Assembly (NCBI RefSeq): GCF_902702935.1
Contig: NZ_LR738855.1
Coordinates: 992,001-1,056,000, forward strand
DNA length: 64,000 bases
Source: Corynebacterium rouxii
GTDB lineage: Bacteria; Actinomycetota; Actinomycetes; Mycobacteriales; Mycobacteriaceae
Reading direction: 5' to 3'
Position 1 is the first letter of the stretch, and each line of letters opens with the position of its first letter. Under the pieces are notes generated by a model. It did no database searches and was not told the DNA's origin. It saw only the letters and a list, made by a program, of their open reading frames with translations. The translations under genes were made by a program, and so were the position numbers. Positions 39,367-48,312 of the stretch are shown here, piece after piece.

Positions 39367-40464
39367 ATGACTTACTCACGACACGCAGAGCAGGTGTACA
39401 CTCCCGCCGTTGATCGTTATGAAGACATGGAATACCGTCAGTGCGGTCATTCAGGACTACGGCTGCCGGCTATCAGCCTTGGATTTTGGCACAACTTTGG
39501 TGACGATAAGCCGCTAGCTAATCAGCGCGCCATTGTTCGTCGCGCTTTTGACCGAGGCGTCACACATTTTGATCTGGCAAATAACTACGGCCCGCCAGCA
39601 GGATCTGCAGAGATTAATTTCGGGCGTATCTTCCGTGAAGATCTGGCTCGCCACCGGGATGAAATCGTCATTTCGACCAAAGCGGGTTGGAACATGGGAG
39701 CGGGGCCGTACAGTTTTGGCGGTAGCCGAAAGTATTTGATGGATTCGTTGGATTCTTCGCTTGATCGCATGGGGCTCGATCACGTGGATATTTTCTATCA
39801 TCATCGTCCAGATCCAGATACGCCTTTGGAAGAAACTGCATATGCTTTACGGGACATCGTGGCATCCGGCAAGGCTCGATATGTGGGAATCTCCTCCTAT
39901 GGACCTGAACTAACCGCAGAGATCTCGGAAATTCTAGCTGGTGAGGGCTGCCCATTGCTGATCCATCAACCGAGCTATTCTATCTTGAATCGCTGGGTTG
40001 AGGAACCAGGCGAAGACGGCGAGAACCTATTGGAGTCCGCCGCTAACAATGGTCTGGGGGTGATCGCATTTTCACCACTTGCGCAGGGGCTTTTAACTGA
40101 CCGGTATCTCGAGGGCGTGCCAGCGGATTCACGGGCAGCAGCAGAGAAGTCCTTAGGTAAAGAGATGCTCAATGCTAAAAATCTTGACATGGTGCGCGCG
40201 CTGAACGATTTAGCGCTTCGACGTGGCCAAACGTTGGCCCAGCTGGCTATCGCGTGGGTACTACGAGAACAAGGTGATTATGGGGCCACAACGGTAACCA
40301 GTGCGTTGATCGGAGCATCGTCGGTAGCGCAGTTGGATCAAAATCTGGGAGCTCTTAATAATCTTGAGTTCAGTGTTGAAGAACGCAATTATATTGACAC
40401 TGTTGCCAAGGACGCTGGAATTAATATTTGGGCGGGTGCTACTGCCTCGAAGATTCACGATTAA
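39367..40464 (+). CDS. Aldo-keto reductase (YghZ/Gpr group)
   Basis: 365-residue AKR TIM-barrel enzyme using NADPH. The catalytic tetrad is readable: D in HFDLANNYGP, Tyr in NNYGP, Lys in VISTKAGWNMG and His in DIFYHHRPD. The N-terminal extension YRQCGHSGLRLPAISLGFW and the GWNMGAGPYSFGGSRKYLMDSLDSSLDRM stretch place it near E. coli YghZ (L-glyceraldehyde 3-phosphate reductase). A detoxifying role for reactive aldehydes is likely by family. It stands alone and converges with lysE. Confidence 0.88.
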   Translation: MTYSRHAEQVYTPAVDRYEDMEYRQCGHSGLRLPAISLGFWHNFGDDKPLANQRAIVRRAFDRGVTHFDLANNYGPPAGSAEINFGRIFREDLARHRDEIVISTKAGWNMGAGPYSFGGSRKYLMDSLDSSLDRMGLDHVDIFYHHRPDPDTPLEETAYALRDIVASGKARYVGISSYGPELTAEISEILAGEGCPLLIHQPSYSILNRWVEEPGEDGENLLESAANNGLGVIAFSPLAQGLLTDRYLEGVPADSRAAAEKSLGKEMLNAKNLDMVRALNDLALRRGQTLAQLAIAWVLREQGDYGATTVTSALIGASSVAQLDQNLGALNNLEFSVEERNYIDTVAKDAGINIWAGATASKIHD

Positions 40465-40493
40465 AGGCGCGGTGTCTTAAAAGGGCAATGAGT

Positions 40494-41189
40494 CTAGTGC
40501 ATGATGAGACGTACGCACATGATCATCATGATGATTCCGATTGCTATGTTGATATATCGCCACACCGCTGGCCGAGATAGCACGGTAGAAAAGCGTGTGG
40601 AGGTGTATCCAATAAACGGAAACCACGTCAGGCTCGCACACAGTGCACCGAGGGCGAAGATCCAGCGCCCATCGGGGCCGTGTTGATTGGCGATTCCTCC
40701 CAACATGACAAGAACGTCTATGTAGGCGGCTGGGTTAAGCCACGTGAAAGCCAACGCTGCAAGCACTGGTTTAACCCACGTGCGCTGCGCCGACTTGGGC
40801 TGAGCTTTTGTGCGTGTTTTAGTGATCACTCCGGATGATGCGTCAGCCGCTGGTTCGTAGGCTACTGGTTCGCTTTGCTCGACTGTGAGTGCTTGGCCGT
40901 GACGTTTAAAAGCTTCTTTGAAACAAGTGAATCCAAAATAGAGTAAGTACGCTACACCGAGCCATTTCAGTACTACTAGCGCAATGGGGGCACGATCGAC
41001 TAGGGCTCCGACCCCAGCAGTGCCACCGAAAATGAGGATCACGTCAGAGAGTATGCATACAACCAGAATGGGGATTAGGCCTTCGCTTTTAATGCCTTGA
41101 CGAATAATCAAGGCATTTTGTGGCCCAATGGCCACGATCAAGGACAAACCCATGAGGAATCCAGCGAAAGCAATACTCATACTAAGCAA
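40494..41189 (-). CDS. lysE: Lysine/arginine exporter LysE
   Basis: 231-residue LysE-type exporter (rhtB fold, about six spans, with a hydrophilic loop at about 98-138). The N-terminal pattern IVAIGPQNALIIRQGI is the LysE signature, and the spans and WLNPAAYIDVLVMLGG segment match the C. glutamicum protein as I recall it. The TTG start at 41189 aligns with that protein; GAGGAG four bases ahead supports it, though ATG 41180 is also possible. It exports basic amino acids. The regulator gene lysG is divergent, and the 61-base gap must hold the LysG operator. Confidence 0.93.
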   Translation of the reverse strand: MLSMSIAFAGFLMGLSLIVAIGPQNALIIRQGIKSEGLIPILVVCILSDVILIFGGTAGVGALVDRAPIALVVLKWLGVAYLLYFGFTCFKEAFKRHGQALTVEQSEPVAYEPAADASSGVITKTRTKAQPKSAQRTWVKPVLAALAFTWLNPAAYIDVLVMLGGIANQHGPDGRWIFALGALCASLTWFPFIGYTSTRFSTVLSRPAVWRYINIAIGIIMMIMCVRLIMH

Positions 41190-41250
41190 TATGCTCCTCT
41201 GAAATGCTGAAGTAAAATAACGGACTTTCAGGCTGGGTTAGAATTGCTTC
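41190..41250. promoter_or_regulatory. Divergent lysE/lysG promoter region
   Basis: The 61 bases between the two starts must carry both promoters and the LysG target. LysR-type regulators usually use a T-N11-A site, but I cannot single one out with confidence here, so the feature is by context. Confidence 0.5.
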
Positions 41251-42132
41251 ATGAATCCGCTTCATTTAGAAACCTTGCTCGCAATTATCGACGAAGGCAG
41301 CTTCGAAGATGCGGCTTTTGCATTAGGAATTTCTCCTTCAGCAGTAAGTCAGAGGATTAAGGCGTTGGAGCGGGAGACCGGTCGAGTAGTGGTACGTCGT
41401 ACGTCACCAGTCACTGCAACTGATGCCGGCGAGGTACTGGTGCAAGCGGCACGACGTATGGCACTTCTGCAGGCCGAAACAAACGCTCAGTTGCGGGGAA
41501 GAATTGAGCGGATTCCATTGTCTGTAGCTGTCAACGCAGATTCTTTGGCCACATGGTTTCGCCGGGTGATGGCAAGTGTGGCGGAGATGGATAACGCCAC
41601 ATTGCATATGCGTATCGAGGACGAGTCGCATTCGTTGTCGTTGTTGCGTCGCGGAGATGTCCTTGGTGCTGTAACGGGGGAAAAGACACCTGTATCTGGT
41701 TGCGACTCGATAGCGTTAGGTGCATTCCGATATTTTGCGGTGGCAAGTCCGAAGTTGTTGGATCGCTACACCATAGACGGTGCTGTTGATTGGGAGCGGA
41801 TGCCAGTATTGCGATTTGGCCCTCGAGATGGGCTTCAAGACCGTGATATTAAGCGTCGTTTGGGTGAAGTTCCTGCAGGGCGACGTGTTAATGAAATCCC
41901 TTCATCGGAGGCATTCATGGAAGCTGCCCGTGTGGGATTAGGGTGGGCGATGCTCCCTGATATTCAAGCGCTACCTCTTTTGGATTCTGGTGAGGTAGTG
42001 ATGTTGGATAGCGAGGTGCACGAAGTTCCGCTGTATTGGCAGCGATGGCGGTTGGAATCTCCAGCCCTAGAGCGGTTAACTCAAGCGGTAGTGGATGCAG
42101 CCCACGAGGGGCTACACCCACTGTCTGCCTAG
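41251..42132 (+). CDS. lysG: LysR-type regulator LysG
   Basis: 293-residue LTTR that activates lysE when basic amino acids or peptides accumulate. The N-terminal HTH (residues 1-60) reads HLETLLAIIDEGSFEDAAFALGISPSAVSQRIKALE, and the C-terminal effector domain matches the C. glutamicum LysG pattern as I recall it (LQAETNAQLRGRIERIPLSVAVNADSLATW; ALPVLRFGPRDGLQDRD-like; YWQRWRLES). Divergent from lysE. It ends 10 bases before the convergent glutathionyl-type gene. Confidence 0.95.
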   Translation: MNPLHLETLLAIIDEGSFEDAAFALGISPSAVSQRIKALERETGRVVVRRTSPVTATDAGEVLVQAARRMALLQAETNAQLRGRIERIPLSVAVNADSLATWFRRVMASVAEMDNATLHMRIEDESHSLSLLRRGDVLGAVTGEKTPVSGCDSIALGAFRYFAVASPKLLDRYTIDGAVDWERMPVLRFGPRDGLQDRDIKRRLGEVPAGRRVNEIPSSEAFMEAARVGLGWAMLPDIQALPLLDSGEVVMLDSEVHEVPLYWQRWRLESPALERLTQAVVDAAHEGLHPLSA

Positions 42133-42142
42133 TCGGTACTCA

Positions 42143-43198
42143 TTATTGGCCGTCGATCTTATTCTTAAGACGCTCTTCGTAGGAGATGTCTCCAGGTAGG
42201 GTCACGCCTTCCGCGAAGGGGCTACCGCCTAGTTTTTCACGACCATGAGGGCTGAAGAAGCTTTCTAAACTTGGTCCCTTGGGTACGATCTGGGTTGGGT
42301 TTACGTCTTGATGTGTGATGTAGTAGTGCTGTTTGATTTCTGTGAAATCGGTGGTGTCTCCAAAACCGGGTGTCTGGAACAGATCGCGTAGGTAAGCCCA
42401 GAGGTTGGGCATTTCAGTAATCTTGTTTCGGTTGCACTTAAAATGGCCATGATAGACGGCGTCGAATCGCACCAAGGTGGTGTAGAGATAAATATCTGCG
42501 ATCGTGATGTGTTCACCGACTAGGTAACGTTGGTGAGATAAACGTTCTTCTAGCCAATCAAGAGCAGTAAACAGTCGATCGTAGGCCTTGTCATAGGCTT
42601 CTTGGGAGCCGGCGAAACCGCATCGGTATACACCATTGTTTACCTCGGTGAATACCCGCTTGGTCACGGCATCAATTTCTTCACGTAGGGCCTCTGGATA
42701 AAGATCAGGTGCGCCGGGGCGTTCGTATTTGCTCCATTGATCATTGAGATCAGGGACGATGCTCGGGTAGTCGTTAGTGACAACTTTTCCAGTGGATACT
42801 TCCACAATGGCTGGAACAGTAATTCCGCGCGGATAGTCAGGAAAACGTTTTAGGTAGGCGTCGCGAAGCCTAGGAATTTCTAAAACTGGATCGACTTCGT
42901 TTGGGTCAAGGTCGAAGGTCCATGAGCGCCAATCATGGGTTGGTCCGACGAGGCCTAGCGAGATGACATCTTCAAGACCTTTGAGTCGTCGAGTGATAAC
43001 GGTACGGTGTGCCCATGGGCATGCTCGTGCAGCTACTAGGCGATAACGCCCAGGTTCTGCAGGCCAGAGGGTGCGTCCGTCTTCTAGTGGGGTAGGGGCA
43101 GAGACACTATCGACGATTCGGTCGTCGATGTATTGGGTATCGCGGATGAATTCGCCGCCATTTTCTTGTGATGTGTACTTCTCATATTGTGTGGACAT
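42143..43198 (-). CDS. Glutathione S-transferase family, glutathionyl-hydroquinone reductase type
   Basis: 351-residue protein of the ECM4/YqjG group. The motif AACPWAHR near residue 60 contains the CPWA-type catalytic cysteine; the N-terminal thioredoxin-like half is followed by a helical domain with HQRYLVGEHITIADIYLYTTLVRFDAVYHGHFKCN. In E. coli this family reduces glutathionyl-hydroquinones. Corynebacteria use mycothiol rather than glutathione, so the natural thiol is probably mycothiol. Start ATG 43198. It converges with lysG. Confidence 0.85.
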   Translation of the reverse strand: MSTQYEKYTSQENGGEFIRDTQYIDDRIVDSVSAPTPLEDGRTLWPAEPGRYRLVAARACPWAHRTVITRRLKGLEDVISLGLVGPTHDWRSWTFDLDPNEVDPVLEIPRLRDAYLKRFPDYPRGITVPAIVEVSTGKVVTNDYPSIVPDLNDQWSKYERPGAPDLYPEALREEIDAVTKRVFTEVNNGVYRCGFAGSQEAYDKAYDRLFTALDWLEERLSHQRYLVGEHITIADIYLYTTLVRFDAVYHGHFKCNRNKITEMPNLWAYLRDLFQTPGFGDTTDFTEIKQHYYITHQDVNPTQIVPKGPSLESFFSPHGREKLGGSPFAEGVTLPGDISYEERLKNKIDGQ

Positions 43199-43276
43199 AT
43201 CAACAACTATAGTGATTGTTGATATGTAAGTAAAGTATGTTGAAAAATGAATGCGATTGCTAGCATATGAATCACT

Positions 43277-44050
43277 ATGGCAAAGAAAAATAGGCGGGCG
43301 CGTTCACGCCGCCGACCTTTTATGAGGAAGACAAGTCGCCTACTGGTAGGATTTGCAGTGGTCATGGCCTCTGCAGTCGTGATCCAGGGGTCATGGTCTG
43401 GGCTCGAACCACAGCGATGGGAAGACAGCATTCGCGACGTTTTAAGTCCTGCGGCAACCGCCGAAGTGGATCCATCACGTGCGGACGTCGCCGCGCTTAA
43501 TGCTCTCACTATCGACGATTCCTTTGGTGATAAGCCTGCATACAGCAGGACTCATTTTGGTAGCGCTTGGGCCGATAATGTCTCGGTAGCTGGCGGCCAC
43601 AATGGTTGTGATACCCGAAATGACATTCTTCAGCGTGACCTCACCAGCATTGTATTCCGGCCGGGGACACATAACTGTGTCGTATCAGCCGGAAATCTAC
43701 ACGACCTCTACTCGGGCGTTGACGTGGCATTTACCCGCGGGCCTAAGACGTCGACCATGGTGGAAATTGACCACGTGGTAGCGCTTGGCAATGCTTGGTA
43801 TGCCGGTGCATGGCAGTGGGATGACGAAACTCGCCGAAACTTTGCCAATGATCCCATCAATCTTCAAGCAACCACACACGCGGAAAACCAAGCGAAAAAG
43901 GCAAAAACTGCCGATCGCTGGATGCCTAGTGATCCGCAATACCACTGCACGTACGCACAACGGCAAATAACCATCAAATCTACCTACGGATTAACTGTTA
44001 CCAGCCGTGAAAAAGATGCCCTTATGAAGGCATTGGCAACCTGCTCCTAA
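43277..44050 (+). CDS. Exported HNH-family nuclease
   Basis: 257-residue protein with an N-terminal basic stretch and a single membrane span/signal (about residues 22-43: RLLVGFAVVMASAVVIQGSW), so it is exported or anchored outside. The C-terminal half is the HNH/GmrD-type nuclease: EIDHVVALGNAWYAGAW, then NDPINLQATTHAENQAKKAKTADRW, the D-H...N...H pattern of the bba-metal fold. A secreted nuclease for scavenging or competition fits, but this is inference. It is separated by 79 bases from the DoxX gene and its promoter is undefined. Confidence 0.85.
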   Translation: MAKKNRRARSRRRPFMRKTSRLLVGFAVVMASAVVIQGSWSGLEPQRWEDSIRDVLSPAATAEVDPSRADVAALNALTIDDSFGDKPAYSRTHFGSAWADNVSVAGGHNGCDTRNDILQRDLTSIVFRPGTHNCVVSAGNLHDLYSGVDVAFTRGPKTSTMVEIDHVVALGNAWYAGAWQWDDETRRNFANDPINLQATTHAENQAKKAKTADRWMPSDPQYHCTYAQRQITIKSTYGLTVTSREKDALMKALATCS

Positions 44051-44129
44051 AATACGGTTATCAGTTTGTAATAGGTGGCGCGCCGAGGAAATACTACGTC
44101 GACTCGGCAAAACCCCTACGCTGGTCTAC

Positions 44130-45257
44130 ATGGCCGACAACAATATCCCCGATCGCGCGAGCGATTTTGACGATGACATCCCCACCTATAACGGTGGGGG
44201 AAACAAAGGTGCAGAGGCTTCATCTGCACCTAATTCAGCACATCAGGGCGCACCTAAAAAGCTAGGCAGTGGGCTTTCGGCGGCCGAAATTTATGCTCGT
44301 GCCGGTCGTGCTGCACCGCAATCTATTAGCCCGCAACGGCCAGCGGCCAAAGCGGTAGCCAACAATGAAAGCGTCAATAAAAAAGACACTGAAGTAGTAG
44401 CTCCAAATACGCAGCCAGATGATAGTCACAAAACGACTATCATCGAGCGCCCAGATGTAGCACCTCAACCAGTGCTCAACGACGATCCTCATAGCAAACC
44501 ATTAGCTTCGGATGCGCCGACTACGGTTTATCCCGTTGCTCAGCCACAACCAGCTGAGCCGGAACCAGCGTCTGTGACGGACTATCATGACGAAGATTTT
44601 GCTCCGACGCCCGCAACACCAGTAGCGCCTGCAACTGCTATTGCTGAACCTGTGCCGGCGCCAGTAGTCGCTCCAGCAGTTGCCTCAGCCGTAGCACCAA
44701 CGGTAACTGCTTCGGCTCAACCAGTGCTCAATGGAGAACCGCAGCGACGTGGAACTATCGACTTTGGCATTTTGGTTTTGCGCCTATTTTTTGGTGCATG
44801 GCTCATTCTTAAGTCAGTTACTGTATTTTTTGCCATGGGATCCCATGGTGGAATCAACGCACTCCAAGAACAATTTGATGCCTATCCTTATGCCAGCACC
44901 TTAGCGGTAGCTATTCCAGCGCTTGAGCTTGCAGCAGGTGTGTTCTTAGTCTTCGGATTGCTTACTCCGGTAGCGTCCGCGTTAGCGATCATTGCCACTT
45001 CATTCATGGCACTTCACGGTATTACCCAAGCCGGCGGACTTGATATTTTTGATCATGAAAGCTCAGTGTGGTTTGCCGTATTCCTCCTGATTATTGCGGT
45101 TGTTTTGCAATTTACAGGGCCAGGCAAATACTCCTTTGACATTTCTCGCACGTGGGCGATTCGGCCACTTGCTTCCTCGTGGGTATTTGTAGTCGTAGCA
45201 GTCGCAGCTGCAGGCGCGCTGTGGTGGTTTGGGGCAGCAGTTAACCCATTCGCATAG
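44130..45257 (+). CDS. DoxX-family membrane protein with disordered N-terminus
   Basis: 375-residue protein. Residues 1-205 are hydrophilic and low complexity, rich in Pro, Ala, Gln and acidic residues, with a short repeated motif (QPVLND and QPVLNGEPQ). Residues about 208-375 are a DoxX membrane domain with four spans starting IDFGILVLRLFFGAWLILK and including PYASTLAVAIPALELAAGVFLVFGLLTPVA. DoxX proteins are thought to act in redox or quinone-linked membrane processes. M. tuberculosis has a DoxX-like protein near this place (Rv3005c). Terminator follows. Confidence 0.85.
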   Translation: MADNNIPDRASDFDDDIPTYNGGGNKGAEASSAPNSAHQGAPKKLGSGLSAAEIYARAGRAAPQSISPQRPAAKAVANNESVNKKDTEVVAPNTQPDDSHKTTIIERPDVAPQPVLNDDPHSKPLASDAPTTVYPVAQPQPAEPEPASVTDYHDEDFAPTPATPVAPATAIAEPVPAPVVAPAVASAVAPTVTASAQPVLNGEPQRRGTIDFGILVLRLFFGAWLILKSVTVFFAMGSHGGINALQEQFDAYPYASTLAVAIPALELAAGVFLVFGLLTPVASALAIIATSFMALHGITQAGGLDIFDHESSVWFAVFLLIIAVVLQFTGPGKYSFDISRTWAIRPLASSWVFVVVAVAAAGALWWFGAAVNPFA

Positions 45258-45278
45258 TTTTATCGCAACAAGATAGTC

Positions 45279-45322
45279 AAAGGCCCTGGTCCCCTCTGGA
45301 ATTAGAGCGGACCAGGGCCTTT
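45279..45322. terminator. Bidirectional terminator between DoxX gene and ilvD
   Basis: AAAGGCCCTGGTCC and GGACCAGGGCCTTT are perfect 14-base arms around a 16-base loop. Both flanking genes converge. Confidence 0.9.
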
Positions 45323-45331
45323 AACTCAGGG

Positions 45332-47173
45332 TTAGTCTAATTGACGTACGGCGCCTTTGTCTGCGGATGTTGCCATGGATGCGTATGCGCGCAATGCCTT
45401 GGATACAGGTCGATTGCGGTTCGTTGGGGTCCATGGTTTTTCACGTTCCAACATAGCTGCACGACGCTGTTCGATCACGGTATCGTCAACATCTAGATTG
45501 AGGCTGCGGTTCCTGATATCGATGGTGATTGTATCGCCGTTTTCCACCAGTCCAATGAGGCCGCCATGTGCAGCTTCTGGAGAGATATGGCCAATGGAAA
45601 GTCCAGAAGTACCACCAGAGAATCGGCCATCGGTGATCAGCGCACAAGCTTTTCCTAAACCTGCACCCTTTAGGAAGGACGTGGGGTGGAGCATCTCTTG
45701 CATACCGGGACCACCAGCTGGTCCCTCATATCGAATCACGACAACATCACCTGGTTGAACCTGCTTGTCTAGGATGATCGACACGGCCTCTTCTTGGCTT
45801 TCCACGACGCGTGCTGGGCCGGAGAAAGTCCAAATCGATTCGTCAACGCCGGCAGCTTTTACAACGGCTCCGTCAGGAGCAAGGTTGCCGCGCAGAATAA
45901 CTAGGCCACCATCGGCCGAGTATGCGTGGTCAACGTCGTGAATACACCCATGGGCTTGATCCGTGTCGAGCGAATCCCATCGATTTGATTGAGAAAATGG
46001 CTCGGTCGTGCGGACGCCGCCTGGCGCTGCGTGGAAGAGCTCGATGGCCTTGTCTGTTGCCTTTCCACCACGGATATCCCAGTCATCAAGCCATGAATCC
46101 ATTTCCTTGTACAGTACGGTGTGCACATCTTTTTCTAGGAGATTGCGTCGGCGTAATTCTCCCAAAATTGCAGGTATTCCTCCTGCGCGATGGACATCTT
46201 CGATGTGGTAATTGCCGTTGGGTGCGACTTTAGAAAGGCATGGGATTCGGTGAGAAAGCGCATCGATGTCGGAGAGATCAAAGTCAATCTCTCCTTCTTG
46301 GGCGGCTGCTAGGGTATGCAACACTGTGTTTGTGGATCCGCCCATCGCCATATCAAGTGCCATTGCGTTGATAAAGGCCTTTTTTGTTGCAATGTTTCGC
46401 GGTAGAACGGACTCGTTTTCGTCTTCGTAGTAGCGCTGGCATAGGTCGACGATTAGTTTTCCGGCTGTCTCAAAAAGCTCTCGACGTGCGGTGTGCGTTG
46501 CTAGGGTAGTGCCATTTCCTGGCAATGACAGTCCTAGAGCTTCCGTCAAGCAGTTCATTGAGTTGGCGGTAAACATTCCTGAGCAAGAACCGCAGGTGGG
46601 ACATGCAGATTGCTCGATGGATAACAATTGATCGTCATTCACGCTGTCTTTGGCTGATGCGGTGATTGCGGTGATCAAATCCGTGGGGGCATGGGCTATG
46701 CCGTCTGCTACAACTGCTTTGCCGGCTTCCATTGGTCCGCCGGAGACGAAAACGGCTGGAATGTTTAATCGCAAAGCAGCATTGAGCATGCCCGGCGTGA
46801 TTTTGTCGCAGTTTGAGATACAGACCATGGCGTCAGCTGTGTGGGCATTCACCATGTATTCAACGGAGTCTGCGATGATTTCGCGAGAAGGAAGCGAATA
46901 GAGCATTCCGCCGTGTCCCATAGCGATGCCATCGTCAACTGCGATGGTGTTGAATTCTTTGGGAACGCCTCCTGCGGCACGAACCGCCTCGGCAACGATG
47001 TCTCCTACGTTTTTAAGGTGCACGTGACCAGGAACGAATTGGGTATAGGAGTTCACAATAGCCACAATGGGCTTGCCAAACTCATTGTCTTTGGTGCCAG
47101 TAGCTCGCCATAGGGCGCGGGCTCCAGCGGCGTTGCGGCCAACAGTGGTTACTCGTGAACGAAGTGGAAACAT
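45332..47173 (-). CDS. ilvD: Dihydroxy-acid dehydratase
   Basis: 613-residue Fe-S enzyme of the valine/isoleucine pathway, converting dihydroxy acids to 2-keto acids. Family hallmarks: [32 protein letters not shown] with the first cluster cysteine (about residue 130), [34 protein letters not shown] with the others. The start ATG 47173 matches the conserved [14 protein letters not shown] end; an extended frame (to 47437) has no similarity. A leader region with inverted repeats precedes it. Terminator at 45279. Confidence 0.97.
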   Translation of the reverse strand: MFPLRSRVTTVGRNAAGARALWRATGTKDNEFGKPIVAIVNSYTQFVPGHVHLKNVGDIVAEAVRAAGGVPKEFNTIAVDDGIAMGHGGMLYSLPSREIIADSVEYMVNAHTADAMVCISNCDKITPGMLNAALRLNIPAVFVSGGPMEAGKAVVADGIAHAPTDLITAITASAKDSVNDDQLLSIEQSACPTCGSCSGMFTANSMNCLTEALGLSLPGNGTTLATHTARRELFETAGKLIVDLCQRYYEDENESVLPRNIATKKAFINAMALDMAMGGSTNTVLHTLAAAQEGEIDFDLSDIDALSHRIPCLSKVAPNGNYHIEDVHRAGGIPAILGELRRRNLLEKDVHTVLYKEMDSWLDDWDIRGGKATDKAIELFHAAPGGVRTTEPFSQSNRWDSLDTDQAHGCIHDVDHAYSADGGLVILRGNLAPDGAVVKAAGVDESIWTFSGPARVVESQEEAVSIILDKQVQPGDVVVIRYEGPAGGPGMQEMLHPTSFLKGAGLGKACALITDGRFSGGTSGLSIGHISPEAAHGGLIGLVENGDTITIDIRNRSLNLDVDDTVIEQRRAAMLEREKPWTPTNRNRPVSKALRAYASMATSADKGAVRQLD

Positions 47174-47318
47174 GATTTCTCGATCCTGTGAAACAGATTC
47201 ATAGCAGTGCAAACTTCGACGGAAAGCGCAGGCGGGGTGGTGAGACTTTTCGTTGAAGATAATGGTGAAGCGTAGGGTGACATGCTTCTGCTTTAGGAGG
47301 ATACCGCCAAGTGGCAAC

Positions 47319-47357
47319 GGGGTACCCCTATCCAGTGAGTAAATCTTACTGGATAGG
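47319..47357 (-). repeat. Inverted repeat and palindrome in the ilvD leader
   Basis: CCTATCCAGT (47327-47336) and ACTGGATAGG (47348-47357) are perfect 10-base arms with an 11-base spacer, and abut the perfect palindrome GGGGTACCCC (47319-47328). They lie 150-180 bases upstream of ilvD on its strand. They could form a leader hairpin or bind a regulator. Confidence 0.45.
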
Positions 47358-47410
47358 AAATAATGTCCCATAATCGTGAGGTTTTTGGTGCCGGATTGAG
47401 AACGGTGTGG

Positions 47411-47433
47411 CCGCCGTCCCACTGAGACGGCGG
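47411..47433 (-). terminator. Hairpin after the PH-domain gene
   Basis: CCGCCGTC and GACGGCGG are perfect 8-base arms with a 7-base loop, 27 bases past the stop of the PH-domain gene on the minus strand. There is no T run, so termination would be Rho-dependent or inefficient. Confidence 0.45.
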
Positions 47434-47459
47434 GCACTACTAGTGGTTAAAGCGTGAAG

Positions 47460-47945
47460 TTATTTATTCTCTGCTTGGCGCTGTTCATATTGCTCTTTCG
47501 TAAGCATTTCCTGATATCCATCGCGGTGAACGATCACAATTTTTTCATCTGCCGCCATTTTTCCTTGCGTCAGTGCATCGGGAATTCGGCCACGGGACGC
47601 AATTTCAAGTTGTGGGAGAGAATTAAAAGATACAGCTGGGAGGGGAAAGGATTTGCCATCATTGGTGTGCAAAATTGTCTTTGCCCCTTTAAAGCTCAGT
47701 CCCTGAATTTCTTCCCACCGAGCTGCTTTGGTTGCGGCGGCAAGGTAACGAGCTTCGATTCCTGATTCAGACACGGTGGTGGAAGATCGAAGTACCCACA
47801 GGATGAAAACCAGTGGGACGATCGGTAGCCAAAATAAAAGCGCTGGGCGTGCGCCGATCACCAGCAACATGATGGCAAGCATGACTCCAGCTGCTAAGAG
47901 ATGGGTTCGTTCGGGGCGAAACACTACGGTCGTGTCTGAATTCAT
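47460..47945 (-). CDS. PH domain-containing membrane protein
   Basis: 161-residue protein with two close hydrophobic spans near the N-terminus (about 17-53: LLAAGVMLAIMLLVIGA, then FWLPIVPLVFILWVL) and a bacterial PH-like domain after it (about 60-130, ARYLAAATKAARWEEIQGLSFKGAKTILHTNDGKSFPLPAVSF). The C-terminus is charged. Function unknown. ATG 47945 (MNSDTT) is chosen over a longer frame to 48023. It is divergent from the ilvB leader region. Confidence 0.8.
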   Translation of the reverse strand: MNSDTTVVFRPERTHLLAAGVMLAIMLLVIGARPALLFWLPIVPLVFILWVLRSSTTVSESGIEARYLAAATKAARWEEIQGLSFKGAKTILHTNDGKSFPLPAVSFNSLPQLEIASRGRIPDALTQGKMAADEKIVIVHRDGYQEMLTKEQYEQRQAENK

Positions 47946-48026
47946 AATCTGTAATCCTAATGCATGTGTTCTAGGAAGGGATTGGTGGACGTGAGCTGCA
48001 CCATATGGGGGTAAAATGGTCAAACT

Positions 48027-48057
48027 CTGTCAAATCTCAAAAAGGCTGGTGTATCGT
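48027..48057 (+). promoter_or_regulatory. Putative ilvB promoter
   Basis: CTGTCA (48027-48032) and TATCGT (48052-48057) are separated by 19 bases. This would start transcription a few bases before the leader peptide ATG at 48066. The boxes are weak and the call rests partly on position. Confidence 0.35.
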
Positions 48058-48065
48058 CTCGTGTC

Positions 48066-48113
48066 ATGAACATTATTCGACTTGTAGTGATTACCACTCG
48101 GCGCTTGCCGTAG
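48066..48113 (+). CDS. ilvB leader peptide (attenuator)
   Basis: A 15-codon open frame, MNIIRLVVITTRRLP then TAG, about 270 bases before ilvB. It is packed with the branched-chain residues Ile, Leu and Val (I, I, L, V, V, I), the hallmark of a leader whose ribosome stalls when branched-chain aminoacyl-tRNAs are short. It closely matches the leader peptide I recall from C. glutamicum ilvBN (MTIIRLVVVTARRLP). No ribosome-binding site precedes the ATG, so translation may be leaderless. A terminator hairpin follows at 48134. Confidence 0.92.
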   Translation: MNIIRLVVITTRRLP

Positions 48114-48133
48114 CGGCTACAAGTCGTTTCCGA

Positions 48134-48178
48134 AAAGCGCCCTCGACAGCACCACACATGCTGACCGGGGGCTTTCCT
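48134..48178 (+). terminator. ilvB attenuator terminator
   Basis: AAAGC-CCC-CAGCA pairs with TGCTG-GGG-GCTTT with a few mismatches, followed by CCTTATAT. Just ahead, CTTGCCGTAGCGGCTACAAG can pair with itself around the leader peptide stop. Stalling of the ribosome on Ile/Leu/Val codons would free this region to form the alternative structure and let transcription through. Confidence 0.75.
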
Positions 48179-48312
48179 TATATCGGGCCACCATACTTGA
48201 TAGATAACTTGACGGAAATAGCAATAGTGTTCACAGGTCATGAGGACTTGGCTGTAGAAAGTAAACCTTGGCTTTCGTTCGGCAGAAGTACTAATTCGAC
48301 CATTGGATAACA

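Noticed and set aside
44464..44745. Repeated QPVLN segments in the DoxX protein as a tandem repeat element
   Set aside because: Only two copies separated by 240 bases in a low-complexity region; not a mobile or functional repeat by itself.
47195..47300. Small open frame in the ilvD leader as a branched-chain leader peptide
   Set aside because: It contains few Ile, Leu or Val codons in a row and runs past the ilvD start in another frame.
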